DNA of 64,000 nt from Palsa-1150 sp036490515 (GTDB taxonomy: Bacteria; Myxococcota_A; Polyangia; Polyangiales; Polyangiaceae), in assembly GCA_036490515.1 (NCBI GenBank), contig DASXDU010000032.1, positions 62,001-126,000 on the forward strand, given 5' to 3'. Below the pieces are notes generated by a model, which was given only the letters and a program-made list of their open reading frames with translations, did not search any database and was not told the origin of the DNA. Positions 16,438 through 25,051 of this stretch are shown piece by piece (positions within the stretch are counted from its first letter, which is position 1; every line of letters begins with the position of its first letter). A program made the translations under genes and the position numbers.

Positions 16438-18516
16438 ATGCGCCGCCGCCTCCTCGCCCTCGCTCCGCTCCTCGTCGCATGCGCCTGCGGAGACGACCTC
16501 CCGCCCGCGCAGGAACCCGCGACCCCGCCGTCTGCTCCACCCCCGCCGGTGGCCAGCGCCGCCCCTCCGGCTCCGACGACGGCGACCGTCCATCGCACGC
16601 TCGTCTCGCTCGGTCGCACGTCCGGCTCCGACGTCACGACCACGTCCACCGACGGCACCGTGACGGTTGCCTTCGAGATGACGTGGAACGGCCGCGGCCC
16701 CAAGGCCGACGCCACGTTCCACCTCCTCCCCGACGGGACGATCGGCTCCTACGAGGCGCGCGGCCATCACATGATGCAGGCGCCCGTCGAGGAGACGTTC
16801 GCGAACGACAACGGCTACGCGCACTGGAAGGGGCTCGAGGAGACCGGCTCGGCGACCGTGCGCCGGCCGGCGTTCTTCGTCCCTCTCGCCGACGTGCCCG
16901 ACGCGATCGGCCTTCTCGCGCATGCGCTTCTCGAGGCCGGCGGGACGCTGCCGCTCCTGCCGCAGGGCGAGGCCCACATCGAGAAGGTCGGCGAGGCGGT
17001 CGTCCTCGCCACGGGCAAGACGAAGCACCTGAACGCCTACGACGTCACGGGGCTCGATCTCACGCCGACGTCCGTCTGGATGGAGGACGACGGCAGCTGG
17101 TTCGGCGTCGTGAGCCCGTTCTTCTCGCTCGTCCCCGACGGGTGGGAGGGCGCGATCGACGCGCTCGTCGCCAAGCAGGACCAGCTCGCGCGCGAACGCG
17201 ATCGCAGCAACGCAGACAGGCTCGCGCACAAGCCACCTTCCGCCGGTCTCGCGCTCACGCACGCGCGCGTCCTCGACGTCGAGCGTGGCAAGTGGCTCCC
17301 CGATCAGACGGTCGTCGTCGTGGGCGACACGATCGCCGCGGTCGGTCCGTCGAAGGCGACGAAGGCGCCGCCGGGCGCGGAGGTGGTCGACCTCGCCGGC
17401 AAGGCGATCCTCCCGGGCCTCTGGGACATGCACGCGCACCTCGCGGACGCGGACGGCGCGCTCGACGTCGCATCGGGTGTCACCACCGTGCGCGACTGCG
17501 GCAACGATCCCGACAAGCTCGACGACTACAAGAAGCGGTTCGACGACGGCACGGCGATCGGGCCGCACGTCCTTCGCGCGGGCTTCGTCGAGGGGCGCGG
17601 CGAGAAGGCCGCGTCGAGCAAGATCACCGCCGAGACCGAGGCGGAAGCGAAGGCCGCCGTCGAGTTCTACGCGAAGCGCGGCTACGAGATGATGAAGATC
17701 TACAACTCGGTGAAGCCCGAGCTCGTGCCCGTCATCACGAAGGCGGCGCACGCCCGCGGGATGACCGTCACCGGCCACATCCCCGTGCACATGCTCGCCC
17801 GCGAGGCCGTTCGGGACGGCTACGACGGCATCGAGCACGCGAACATGCTCTTCCTCAACTTCTTCGCGGACCACGACACCGACACGCGCACGCCGGTGCG
17901 CTTCTCCCTGGTCGGCGACAAGGCGGCGGACTTCGACCTCCGCTCGAAGCCGGCGCAGGAGTTCTTCGCGTACCTCCACCAGCACCGGACCGTGATCGAC
18001 CCGACGCTCGCCACGTTCGAGAGCGTCTACGTCGGCGAGCAAGGCAAGGTGCCGCCCGGGGAGAAGGGGCTCGTGGACCGGCTGCCCGTGCAGACCCAGC
18101 GCGGGTTTCTCACGGGCGGGCTTCCGCTCCAGGGGAAGGAGGAGCTCTACCGGCGCTCGTACGACAAGATGGTCGCGCTGGTGAAGGCGCTCGCCGACGC
18201 GAAGGTCACCGTGGTCGCCGGAACCGACGCTCTCGCCGGTCTCATGCTCGATCGCGAGCTCGAGCTCTTCGTCAAGGGCGGCCTCACCCCCGCGGAGGCC
18301 CTGCGCGACGCGACGATCGTTCCGGCGCGCGCGATGAAGCTGGACAGAAAGACCGGCAGCATCGCGCCCGGCAAGGTCGCCGACCTCGTCGTCGTCGACG
18401 GCGACCCGCTCGCGGACGTCTCCGACGTACGGAAGACGATCACGACCCTCCGTGCCGGAGTCGTCTTCCCCGCGAAGCAAACGTTCGCGACCGTCGGCGT
18501 GAAGCCCTGGCAGTGA
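16438..18516 (+). CDS. Amidohydrolase-family lipoprotein
   Basis: The 692-residue protein has a lipobox-like ACACGDD after a hydrophobic leader, so it is probably envelope-bound. Residues about 1-270 form an extra beta-rich N-terminal region. The amidohydrolase barrel begins around THARVLDVERGKW and includes the metal site DMHAHLAD (HxH near 331), VTGHIPVH (about 444), GIEHANML (about 464) and GTDALAG (about 594, metal-bound Asp). It closes with the composite-domain strand GSIAPGKVADLVVVDGD. The family hydrolyses C-N bonds in cyclic amides, peptides or related compounds; the substrate here is unknown. It starts ten bases after yhbY. The lipidated location is unusual for the family but seen in myxobacteria. 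Confidence 0.85.
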   Translation: MRRRLLALAPLLVACACGDDLPPAQEPATPPSAPPPPVASAAPPAPTTATVHRTLVSLGRTSGSDVTTTSTDGTVTVAFEMTWNGRGPKADATFHLLPDGTIGSYEARGHHMMQAPVEETFANDNGYAHWKGLEETGSATVRRPAFFVPLADVPDAIGLLAHALLEAGGTLPLLPQGEAHIEKVGEAVVLATGKTKHLNAYDVTGLDLTPTSVWMEDDGSWFGVVSPFFSLVPDGWEGAIDALVAKQDQLARERDRSNADRLAHKPPSAGLALTHARVLDVERGKWLPDQTVVVVGDTIAAVGPSKATKAPPGAEVVDLAGKAILPGLWDMHAHLADADGALDVASGVTTVRDCGNDPDKLDDYKKRFDDGTAIGPHVLRAGFVEGRGEKAASSKITAETEAEAKAAVEFYAKRGYEMMKIYNSVKPELVPVITKAAHARGMTVTGHIPVHMLAREAVRDGYDGIEHANMLFLNFFADHDTDTRTPVRFSLVGDKAADFDLRSKPAQEFFAYLHQHRTVIDPTLATFESVYVGEQGKVPPGEKGLVDRLPVQTQRGFLTGGLPLQGKEELYRRSYDKMVALVKALADAKVTVVAGTDALAGLMLDRELELFVKGGLTPAEALRDATIVPARAMKLDRKTGSIAPGKVADLVVVDGDPLADVSDVRKTITTLRAGVVFPAKQTFATVGVKPWQ

Positions 18517-18547
18517 CGGGCGTCTGCCTGGCCGAGGCCACTGGACG

Positions 18548-19078
18548 TCACGGCGGCGGTGCCACCGGCTCGACCACCTGGATCGACGTCGGGCGCGTCG
18601 ACAGCACGGTGACGCTCACGCGCCCGCGGTCGGCGCGGCGAAACGACCAGTACGTCGCCGCGGGCGTCGACGACCGTTGGAGCTCGGCCCCTCCGCCCCC
18701 CGCCAGCGTCCGATCGAAGAAGTCCACCGCGTCTGCGTAGCCGAGCGACGTCTGGTAGTCGCGCTCGAGGTCCTGCCCGTTGCCCGCGCGGCCGACGAAG
18801 GAGGTCGCCGGCGGGAGCTCCACCGTCGCCGTCGCGGCGGCTGTCGGTGGCACGACCGCCGTGCCCTGCGGCTCGGCCGCGCCCTGCGAGCGCGGCTCGG
18901 GCGCGTCGTTCTCGGTCGAGCGCGCCCACGCCTGGGCCTCGGTCTGTCCGACGGGCGACGAGGGATTCGACGCCGACCAGCTCACGGGTCCACGGCTCTC
19001 CTTCGCGGTGCACGCGAGCACGGGCAGGGCCGCGAGGACGGCTGTGATGGCCACGACGTTACGGACTCGCACGGGCAT
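18548..19078 (-). CDS. Small lipoprotein, last gene of the caspase/ECF-sigma operon
   Basis: The product is about 176 residues. The leader ends in LPVLAC, a clear lipobox. The mature protein has a long low-complexity Ser/Pro/Glu/Ala region, then a compact domain (DYQTSLGYADAVDFFDR and TYWSFRRADRGRVSVTVLST) of unknown fold. GGAGG directly precedes the ATG at 19076-19078, which is too close for optimal use. ATG at 19088-19090 or a GTG a few codons in are alternatives, so the exact start is uncertain. It lies 57 bp below the anti-sigma gene on the same strand and probably shares its transcript. An effector or regulator role in that system is inference. Confidence 0.7.
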   Translation of the reverse strand: MPVRVRNVVAITAVLAALPVLACTAKESRGPVSWSASNPSSPVGQTEAQAWARSTENDAPEPRSQGAAEPQGTAVVPPTAAATATVELPPATSFVGRAGNGQDLERDYQTSLGYADAVDFFDRTLAGGGGAELQRSSTPAATYWSFRRADRGRVSVTVLSTRPTSIQVVEPVAPPP

Positions 19079-19135
19079 CCTCCGCTGCATCGCGGGGGTG
19101 CATCGCGGGTGCCAGCCGGTCGGTCGCGCTCCGGG

Positions 19136-19891
19136 CTACGGCGGGGCCGCCGCCTGGAGGGCGATGCACGCGCGCGATGCGCTCGCGCCGATCGCCTCGA
19201 GCCCCTGGGCCATCTCGTCTCGCTTCAGCGCGTCGCGCGTGCCCCAGACGAGGCAGACGTTCTCGTCGTCGCTCCCGGTGAGCCGGAACGCACCCGGCAG
19301 GGGAGTGCCGTTGCCGCACCCGAGGTCGACCGCCGGCTGAAGCGGGAACGCCGCGCCTCCGCGGTCGTACACGACGAGATCGAAGGACATCCCGGCGCCC
19401 GGAGGGCAGGTGACGACGGCCTTGAAGCGGTCACCGTCGCGGAACGTGCCTGCGGGACCGTCGATGCGCGCGCCGTCGTCTCGCACCAGAGAGAACGCCA
19501 CGGCGTCTCCCTTCACGTGGTTGCGCATCGCGACGACGTCGCCCGTGCCGGGCCGCGGCCCCGCGCGCAGGAAGAGGACGACCGCGGCCGCGGCGGCGAG
19601 CGCTCCCCCGGCCGCGGCCGATGCACGGAGGAGCCACCGCGAGCGGGCCGTGCGAGCTGCAAGTCCCTGCGCCGGCGGCGCGGCCGCGCCCTCCGCCACC
19701 GCGTGGATGTCCGGGAGTGCGGGCAGGGGCACGCCGTCGTCCTCGGCGATGCGTGCGAGGCACGCCGCGCACGCCGGACAGCCCACGAGGTGCGCGTCGA
19801 TGCTCCTCCGCTCGTTCTCGGCGATCTCCCCGAGGTGGTAGCGCTCGAGGCGCAGCCACGAGACCGCCTCGCCCGTGCATCGCGCGGTCAT
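19136..19891 (-). CDS. Anti-sigma factor with zf-HC2 domain and membrane helix
   Basis: The 251-residue protein has an N-terminal zinc-finger anti-sigma domain (RLERYHLGEIAENERR, then HLVGCPACAACL: His34, Cys38, Cys41). A linker leads to one membrane helix (WLLRASAAAGGALAAAAAVVLFLRAG, about 86-110). The extracytoplasmic part (about 115-251) is beta-rich (DVVAMRNHVKGDAVAFSLVR). It is encoded directly after the ECF sigma factor with an ATGA overlap (19888-19891), the usual arrangement for a cognate pair. It should hold the sigma factor at the membrane and release it on an envelope signal sensed by the outer domain. The signal is unknown. Confidence 0.88.
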   Translation of the reverse strand: MTARCTGEAVSWLRLERYHLGEIAENERRSIDAHLVGCPACAACLARIAEDDGVPLPALPDIHAVAEGAAAPPAQGLAARTARSRWLLRASAAAGGALAAAAAVVLFLRAGPRPGTGDVVAMRNHVKGDAVAFSLVRDDGARIDGPAGTFRDGDRFKAVVTCPPGAGMSFDLVVYDRGGAAFPLQPAVDLGCGNGTPLPGAFRLTGSDDENVCLVWGTRDALKRDEMAQGLEAIGASASRACIALQAAAPP

Positions 19892-20385
19892 CGGCCGCCC
19901 TCCTGCGCGCCGAGCTCGGCGATGCGGCGGACGACCTCGCGGACGCGATCGAGCCGCTTGCCGACCGTCTTCCGGCTCAGGCCGAGCAGCGACGCGATCT
20001 CCTCCTGCGTCATGTCGTCGAGGTAGCGGTAGGTCAGCACTTCGGTCTCCGAGTCGTCGAGCTCCCGCGCGAGCTTCGTGAGGAGGTCGAGGCCGATGAC
20101 GTGGTCGTCGCAGCGGGTGCGCGCGGGGGGAACGAGCGCGGCGTCGTTGCGGTCGAGGAGGCGCGCTCGGTTCGATGCGTCGCGCAGGAGCGTGAGGCAG
20201 CGGTTCGTGACGGACCGATAGAGGTAGGGCAGGTCCGTGGGGACCTCGCCCCGCTGGCAGAGGTCCACGAAGAGGCCCTGGACGACGTCGCGCGCGTCGT
20301 CGGCATTGCCGAGCAGGCGGATCGCGCGGCGGAGGAGCGCTCGTCCATGGCGTTCGTACGCCTCGATGCGCGCGGGCGGAGGCAT
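19888..20385 (-). CDS. ECF-type sigma factor
   Basis: The 165-residue protein has sigma region 2 (YERHGRALLRRAIRLLG and DARDVVQGLFVDLCQRG, about 10-60) and region 4 (SETEVLTYRYLDDMTQ, EEIASLLGLSRKTVGKRL, about 115-155), with no region 3 or N-terminal extension. The ATG at 20383-20385 gives the standard ECF length; the longer upstream frame is compositionally unlike protein. It lies 4 bp after the Cys-rich gene and overlaps the anti-sigma gene, so it is embedded in the caspase operon and probably autoregulates it. A nested palindrome with GGGAACC/GGTTCCC near 23.06 kb is the obvious candidate target. Confidence 0.92.
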   Translation of the reverse strand: MPPPARIEAYERHGRALLRRAIRLLGNADDARDVVQGLFVDLCQRGEVPTDLPYLYRSVTNRCLTLLRDASNRARLLDRNDAALVPPARTRCDDHVIGLDLLTKLARELDDSETEVLTYRYLDDMTQEEIASLLGLSRKTVGKRLDRVREVVRRIAELGAQEGGR

Positions 20386-20389
20386 CCCG

Positions 20390-21304
20390 TCACTGGCACC
20401 GGCCGCCGCGCGCCCCGTACCACTGGCAGTTCGACGGGTTGCTTGCGCCGAGGGCGGCGTCGAGATCGCACGCGCCGGCCTCGTCACCGAGCGGGATGGG
20501 TGTGGCTCCGGCGCAGGTGCCGCTGACGCAGTCCGTCCCCACGAGGCACGGAGCGCCGGACGCTCCGAGGCCCTGGCCCGGACCGCACTGGTTCGGGAAG
20601 AAGACACTGCGTGTCGAGCACGAGACGCCGGCGTCCCCCGGACACGACTGGGTGTCCGAGCACTGCGCGCAGAGGAGGTCCGTTCCCGTCCCGGTGCACG
20701 TGAGACCGTCCGCGCACTCGCTCGAGTCCGAGCACGTCTCGCCGAGCTCCAGCGTGCCCGCGTCCGGCGCCGAGGGCGCCGCCGTGCACCCGGAGGACGA
20801 CTGGATGCGCATCTCGGCGAGCACCGCGGTCCCCGTGCCCTTCTTCACGATCGCGAAGGTGATGCCCTGGTAGGCCGCGGGCGCGGTGATCTCCTCCTCT
20901 ACCTTCTGCCACGACGTCGCGCCGAGCTGGCCGGTGTACTCGTAGGAGCCGTCGCTGTCGAAGTCGACCATGAGCGTCAGGTTGGCGGTCGGATCGAGGT
21001 TCGCCACGGTCGTGAAGAGGATGCACGTCGCCGACGACTCGGTCGTCGCCTGCGAGATCTGCGTTCCGTCGGCGAAGCTCACGCCGAGGTCGTCCTTGCT
21101 CCACGTCGGAACGGGCGTGACGTGCCCCACGTCGAGGTGCCACGCGCACAGCGAGTCGCCGCACCAGTCGCGGAACGTCGGATCTTGCACGAGGTCGCCG
21201 TCGCAGTCGCCGCCGAGCGCGGATGCGCCGAGGAAGACCACCGCCCAGGTTGCGCGCCGCACGCGGGTACGCCGTCCCATCACCGCTCGAAGGATGTCGT
21301 TCAT
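20390..21304 (-). CDS. Secreted Cys-rich protein with beta-sandwich N-terminal part, unknown function
   Basis: The 304-residue product has a short leader (MNDILRAVMGRRTRVRR then WAVVFLGASALGG). A domain of about 125 residues (LVQDPTFRDWCGDSLCAWHL through ITFAIVKKGTGTAVLAEMRI) looks like a carbohydrate-binding-type beta sandwich. A Cys-rich, EGF/disintegrin-like tail follows (GETCSDSSECADGLTC, LLCAQCSDTQSCPG, SGAPCLVGTDCVSGTCAG). Such tails are common on myxobacterial surface proteins. Its ATG overlaps the caspase stop (ATGA at 21301-21304), and the sigma-factor start is 4 bp after its stop. This ties a surface protein to the sigma factor at the translational level. Confidence 0.75.
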   Translation of the reverse strand: MNDILRAVMGRRTRVRRATWAVVFLGASALGGDCDGDLVQDPTFRDWCGDSLCAWHLDVGHVTPVPTWSKDDLGVSFADGTQISQATTESSATCILFTTVANLDPTANLTLMVDFDSDGSYEYTGQLGATSWQKVEEEITAPAAYQGITFAIVKKGTGTAVLAEMRIQSSSGCTAAPSAPDAGTLELGETCSDSSECADGLTCTGTGTDLLCAQCSDTQSCPGDAGVSCSTRSVFFPNQCGPGQGLGASGAPCLVGTDCVSGTCAGATPIPLGDEAGACDLDAALGASNPSNCQWYGARGGRCQ

Positions 21305-23007
21305 CGTCCGTCTCCCAGCCGAAGTCGCAGGCCGATCGCCCCCGAGAAGCCTCCGCTGTCGTGCACGTCCCCGATGAGATCGTGGATGACGGGCGCATGG
21401 TCGTAGCCGGCCTGCGCGAAGAGCGTGAGCGGCACGCGCCGGAAGCGTACCGACAGGCCCGCGGCGCCGCCGAGGAGGTAACTCCCGTAGGTGCTCGTGC
21501 TCGAGGGCGGGACGCCCGTCTGCGACGTCTGCTGCGTCAGCACGCCGAGCGAGAGGCCTCCGCCCGCCTGCGCGTACGCCCCGAGCCACTGCCCGGCGAG
21601 GTCGGTGAAGGCGCGCAGGTAGACGCCCGCGCCGTACGCCGAGAAGGTCGCCGTGTCCGTGCTGTCGGCGATCGATCGCTGGTAGGAGTCGCCCGACAGC
21701 GTCTCGAGCTGGAGCACCCCTGCCAGGTGCGGCGCGAGGACGCGCGAGACGCCGAGCGCGAACTGCGGATCGGGCAGGACGATGAGGCCCTTCTCCGTGT
21801 ACCCGAAGGTCTGCAGGCGACTCGTGAACGCGTCGCTCTGCCGCGTGATGAGCCCCGCCCACCCCTCGATGTTCCAGCGGTCGATCTCGCGCATCGGCGG
21901 CGGCTCGTTCGCGCCCTCGCCCTTCGCCTGCGACCGGTCCGGCACGACCGGCGTGCAGCCCGTCGTGTCGAGGGGCGTGACCCGATCGTCCAGGAGCGCG
22001 AGGCGGCACTGAACGACGCCCCCTGCCTGCCCCACGATCGCATCGTACGACCCCGCCGCCAAGGCGAGGCGCACCGGCGCGCCCGGCGCCTTCTGGAGCT
22101 CCGCGACGACCGAGCCGCTCGGCCGGTGCTGCACCAGAACCCGCCCCTCGAGCGCTGCCGGAAGTTCGAGCTGCGCACGCGCATCCGCCGGGTACGTCAT
22201 CGGCAGGTCGCCCTGGCCGGCGAGGTCCGTCTCGAGGGTCACGTGCTGCTCGCCGACCTGCGTGCGCGCCGTCGACGCGAGCGTCCGCCGGTACGCGTAG
22301 CGGTAGGCCTCGTCGAGCGACACGCGCCCGTCGCCGTCCGCGTCCCCCGCGCCGCGCAGCGCGGTCACGAGGTGATGCGTGAAGTACGACCCGTGAAGCT
22401 CGTCGGACTCCTGGCTCAGCTCCTGCGGGCTGCTCGACGCCATGATGGCGAGCCCCTTCTGCTGGAGGCGCGACACGGAGTTGTACGTGAAGTCCGCCGC
22501 GGGCTCGGCGCCCTTCACGCGCGCGAACGCGCCGCTCTGGCACGCGTCGAGGACGACGATCGTCAGCGCCGAGGGCGATGCGGTCAGGCGCTCTCGCAAG
22601 GTCGTCAACGGGAGCTCGCCGGCGCCGAGCGTGATGCCGCTCGCCTTCGCGTGGCCCGAGTAATAGAAGACGAGCTCCGAGGGCTCGCCGCGCGCCGCCG
22701 CCGCGCGCACCTTCGCGGTCACGTCGTCGAGCGCGCCGAGGACGTCGTTCGGCGCGGGGTGGAGAAGGACGCGCACGTCGGCCGCGTCGAAGCGGCCGAT
22801 CTCGCGAAGGACGCGCGCCATCCGCTGCGCGTCGTCCTCGGCGTAGCGCAGGGGCTGCTGGCCGGGGCCGCCCGCGTTGCTCCCCACGATGAGCGCGTAG
22901 GCGTGTGGTCGTGCGGCAACAGGAGGGGTGTCGGCGTGTGCGCCGGACGCCACGAGCGCGCCCGCCGCGAGGGCAAGGAAGGAGGAGACGAGGGGTCGAA
23001 GGCGCAT
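21301..23007 (-). CDS. Secreted caspase-family (C14) protease fused to a beta-barrel-like C-terminus
   Basis: The 568-residue protein has a signal peptide (about 1-25, cleavage after GAHA). The caspase p20-like domain has YALIVGSNAGG, catalytic His119 in YYSGHA and catalytic Cys156 in LDACQSGA, both intact. A canonical EF-hand loop lies in the same domain (DADGDGRVSLDE, 222-233), suggesting calcium control as in metacaspases. A PEGA-like middle region follows (about 285-335). The C-terminal part (about 380-568) alternates polar and hydrophobic residues and ends in LRLRLGDGR, as in small outer-membrane barrels. It is the first gene of the sigma-factor operon. Proteolysis of a surface substrate that frees the sigma factor is a possible role, not shown. 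Confidence 0.85.
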   Translation of the reverse strand: MRLRPLVSSFLALAAGALVASGAHADTPPVAARPHAYALIVGSNAGGPGQQPLRYAEDDAQRMARVLREIGRFDAADVRVLLHPAPNDVLGALDDVTAKVRAAAARGEPSELVFYYSGHAKASGITLGAGELPLTTLRERLTASPSALTIVVLDACQSGAFARVKGAEPAADFTYNSVSRLQQKGLAIMASSSPQELSQESDELHGSYFTHHLVTALRGAGDADGDGRVSLDEAYRYAYRRTLASTARTQVGEQHVTLETDLAGQGDLPMTYPADARAQLELPAALEGRVLVQHRPSGSVVAELQKAPGAPVRLALAAGSYDAIVGQAGGVVQCRLALLDDRVTPLDTTGCTPVVPDRSQAKGEGANEPPPMREIDRWNIEGWAGLITRQSDAFTSRLQTFGYTEKGLIVLPDPQFALGVSRVLAPHLAGVLQLETLSGDSYQRSIADSTDTATFSAYGAGVYLRAFTDLAGQWLGAYAQAGGGLSLGVLTQQTSQTGVPPSSTSTYGSYLLGGAAGLSVRFRRVPLTLFAQAGYDHAPVIHDLIGDVHDSGGFSGAIGLRLRLGDGR

Positions 23008-23023
23008 GGGTTCGGGTGTGTCC

Positions 23024-23106
23024 GACCCATTAACGCGCCACCTCGCATTCGTGGGAACCAGGGAACAGCGGTTCCCATGCCGACCGGCCGACGCGTTAAG
23101 GGGCCG
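23024..23106. promoter_or_regulatory. Nested palindrome: symmetric divergent promoter/operator of caspase operon and lipoprotein
   Basis: Two inverted repeats share one dyad axis at 23064.5: TTAACGCG (23030-23037) with CGCGTTAA (23092-23099), and GGGAACC (23053-23059) with GGTTCCC (23070-23076). Reading outward on either strand gives GGTTCCC, 15 bp, CGCGTTAA, then 18 bp (plus) or 22 bp (minus) to the ATG. GGAAC-type boxes are typical of ECF sigma -35 elements. The simplest reading is a mirror-image pair of promoters or an operator controlling both genes. Confidence 0.6.
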
Positions 23107-23117
23107 GAGGTTCCTTC

Positions 23118-23738
23118 ATGAGAATGCCGTGCCTCGTTCTTTTCGTCCCGTGCGCAGTCTTCTTCGCGGCCGGTTGCAGCAGCGGATCGGCCCCGACGCC
23201 GGCCGACGCCGGGACCCCGGACGGTCACGCCGGGGCGGACGGCGGAGGGGCCGGGGAGGGCGGGGCAGGCGCCGACGCGGCGTCCGAGGCAACGGCTTCC
23301 GCCGACGCAGCCTCCTCCGGAGACGCGGCTTCTTCGTGCAACGACCTCGCGAACGCTGCCCCTGCCATCACCATCCAGCAGGTCGTCGGCGACCCGCCCG
23401 CCCCCCAGGGGGGCGCCATCGCCGACGGCACCTACTGGCTCACCGCCGCGACCATCTACACGGGCGAAGGTGACGCCCCCGGTCCGGGCGGCGCCGGCCA
23501 GACCACCATCCGCATCACCGGCAGTACGATGGACGTCGCGGCCAGCGGCACCCCTCCGACGCGAACGCTCACCCTCACGACCAGCGGGACGTCGATCACG
23601 GCCGCCGACACGTGCCCCGACACGGATACCTCGCAGGCCACGTATTCGGCGACCGCCACGGCCCTCGTCTTCATCCTCCCCGGCGGCACCGACGACGCTG
23701 GCACGCGGACCGTCGTCGAGACGTACACGAAGCAGTGA
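23118..23738 (+). CDS. Predicted lipoprotein divergent from the caspase operon
   Basis: The 206-residue product has a lipobox FFAAGCSSGS (Cys near residue 20) and an Ala/Gly/Asp-rich linker of about 50 residues. The beta-rich domain (TYWLTAATIYTGEGD, TTIRITGSTMDVAASG, FILPGGTDDAG) ends in YTKQ. GGAGG lies seven bases before the ATG, so the start is secure. It shares the symmetric promoter region with the caspase operon and may be a member of the same regulon. The fold resembles lipocalin-like lipoproteins but was not recognised with confidence. Confidence 0.78.
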   Translation: MRMPCLVLFVPCAVFFAAGCSSGSAPTPADAGTPDGHAGADGGGAGEGGAGADAASEATASADAASSGDAASSCNDLANAAPAITIQQVVGDPPAPQGGAIADGTYWLTAATIYTGEGDAPGPGGAGQTTIRITGSTMDVAASGTPPTRTLTLTTSGTSITAADTCPDTDTSQATYSATATALVFILPGGTDDAGTRTVVETYTKQ

Positions 23739-23756
23739 GAGCAGTGAGCGCCCCGT

Positions 23757-25004
23757 TCACGGAGGCGTCAATCGCCACACGCGGCCCGACCCCGACGCGA
23801 CGTAGTAGAGCCCCGTCGCGTCGACGGCGATCGCGCTCGCGTAGTCCACGCTCGACACGAGCTTGGTGACGTTGCCCCCGCCCAGCGGGAGAGTCGAGAT
23901 GTTGCCCTGCGGATTCACGTCGTCCTCGACCCAGTAGACGTCGTTCGAGTCGAGGGCGATGGCGTTGACGGTGTCGCGCCCGGACGCGAGGATCGTGGGC
24001 GAGTTGCTGCCGGCGAGCGGCATGCTCGCCACGACCGAGGTGGTGCTCCCGTCGTTCGACCCGAAGAAGAGGGTCGTCGCGTTCACGGCCACCGTCTCGA
24101 CGTACGCCGCGGTGTTGCTCGTCGTCAGCACGCTGACGCCGCCCCCGCCGCCCTTGGCGGTGGCGGCGATGGTGCTGTTCCCGTAGTTCGCCCAGTACAC
24201 GTTGGTCCCGTCGACGGCGATGCCGACCGGCGTCTGCTGGTTCGACGCGAGCGTCGTCACCGTGCCCCCGGCGATGGGCACGCTCTTGACGTGGCCGCCT
24301 CCGGCGTTCGTGTAGTAGACGTTGCTCGCGTCGATGGCGATCCCCCACGGCTCCCCGAGGCCCTGGTCGAGCGTCACGGGCGTGCCCCCCGAGAGGGGGA
24401 CCTTCATCACCGCGCCGGAGCTCGTCGCTCCGCCGTTCTCCGGTGCGCTCGGGTTGTCGTAGTTCGTCCAGTAGACGTTGTTGTCGTCGACCGCGATCGC
24501 CCAAGGGTAGTCCTGGTTGGTGGCGACGACGGTCGGCGTGCCGCCCGTCTCGGGGACGCTCATCACCGTCCCGCCCGCGGTGTAGTTGGTCCAGTAGACG
24601 ACGCCGCCGTGGACTGCGACGCCCGACGGATTGGTCTGGCCGCACGCCAGCGCCACGGCGGTATAGCCGGCGGAGGCATTCGCGCTGGTGTCGCAGAAGC
24701 CGGCGTCGCTCGCGGCGTCGGTCCCGCCGCCGGAGCCGGAGCTCGACGCCGATCCCGACGAGGACGCAGACCCCGAGCTCGACGCCGACCCGGACGACGA
24801 ACCGGAACCCGAGGAGGCGCCCCCCGAAGAGGCGCCCCCCGAGGACCCGGCGCCGGACGACCCCGCGCCCGAGGAGCCCGAGGGCCCGCCGTCGTTGCTG
24901 CCCGACGAATTGCTGAACGAGCAGCCTGCCCCCCCGAAGAGTGACGCCGCGCACGCCATCGCCACGGCACCGGAAAACGCCACCAGAGTCTTCGTCGATC
25001 GCAT
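23757..25004 (-). CDS. Beta-propeller lipoprotein with YWTN-type repeats
   Basis: The 415-residue protein has a lipobox FGGAGC and a striking linker of repeated SSSGSA / SSGGA units (about 35-90), encoded by a short imperfect tandem DNA repeat. The rest is a six- to seven-bladed propeller built on NxVYW(T/A)NY repeats: VVYWTNYTAGG, NVYWTNYDNPS, NVYYTNAGGG, NVYWANYGNST, DVYWVEDD. Blades of this kind occur in LDL-receptor-like YWTD and NHL propellers, usually as binding scaffolds. GAGGAGG precedes the ATG. It converges on the 23118 lipoprotein. Similar propellers are abundant in myxobacteria with no assigned ligand. Confidence 0.85.
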   Translation of the reverse strand: MRSTKTLVAFSGAVAMACAASLFGGAGCSFSNSSGSNDGGPSGSSGAGSSGAGSSGGASSGGASSGSGSSSGSASSSGSASSSGSASSSGSGGGTDAASDAGFCDTSANASAGYTAVALACGQTNPSGVAVHGGVVYWTNYTAGGTVMSVPETGGTPTVVATNQDYPWAIAVDDNNVYWTNYDNPSAPENGGATSSGAVMKVPLSGGTPVTLDQGLGEPWGIAIDASNVYYTNAGGGHVKSVPIAGGTVTTLASNQQTPVGIAVDGTNVYWANYGNSTIAATAKGGGGGVSVLTTSNTAAYVETVAVNATTLFFGSNDGSTTSVVASMPLAGSNSPTILASGRDTVNAIALDSNDVYWVEDDVNPQGNISTLPLGGGNVTKLVSSVDYASAIAVDATGLYYVASGSGRVWRLTPP

Positions 25005-25051
25005 GAATGCTCCTCCTCGAAAGCGTCACTCTTCGCAGGTCCGCGCCCCAC

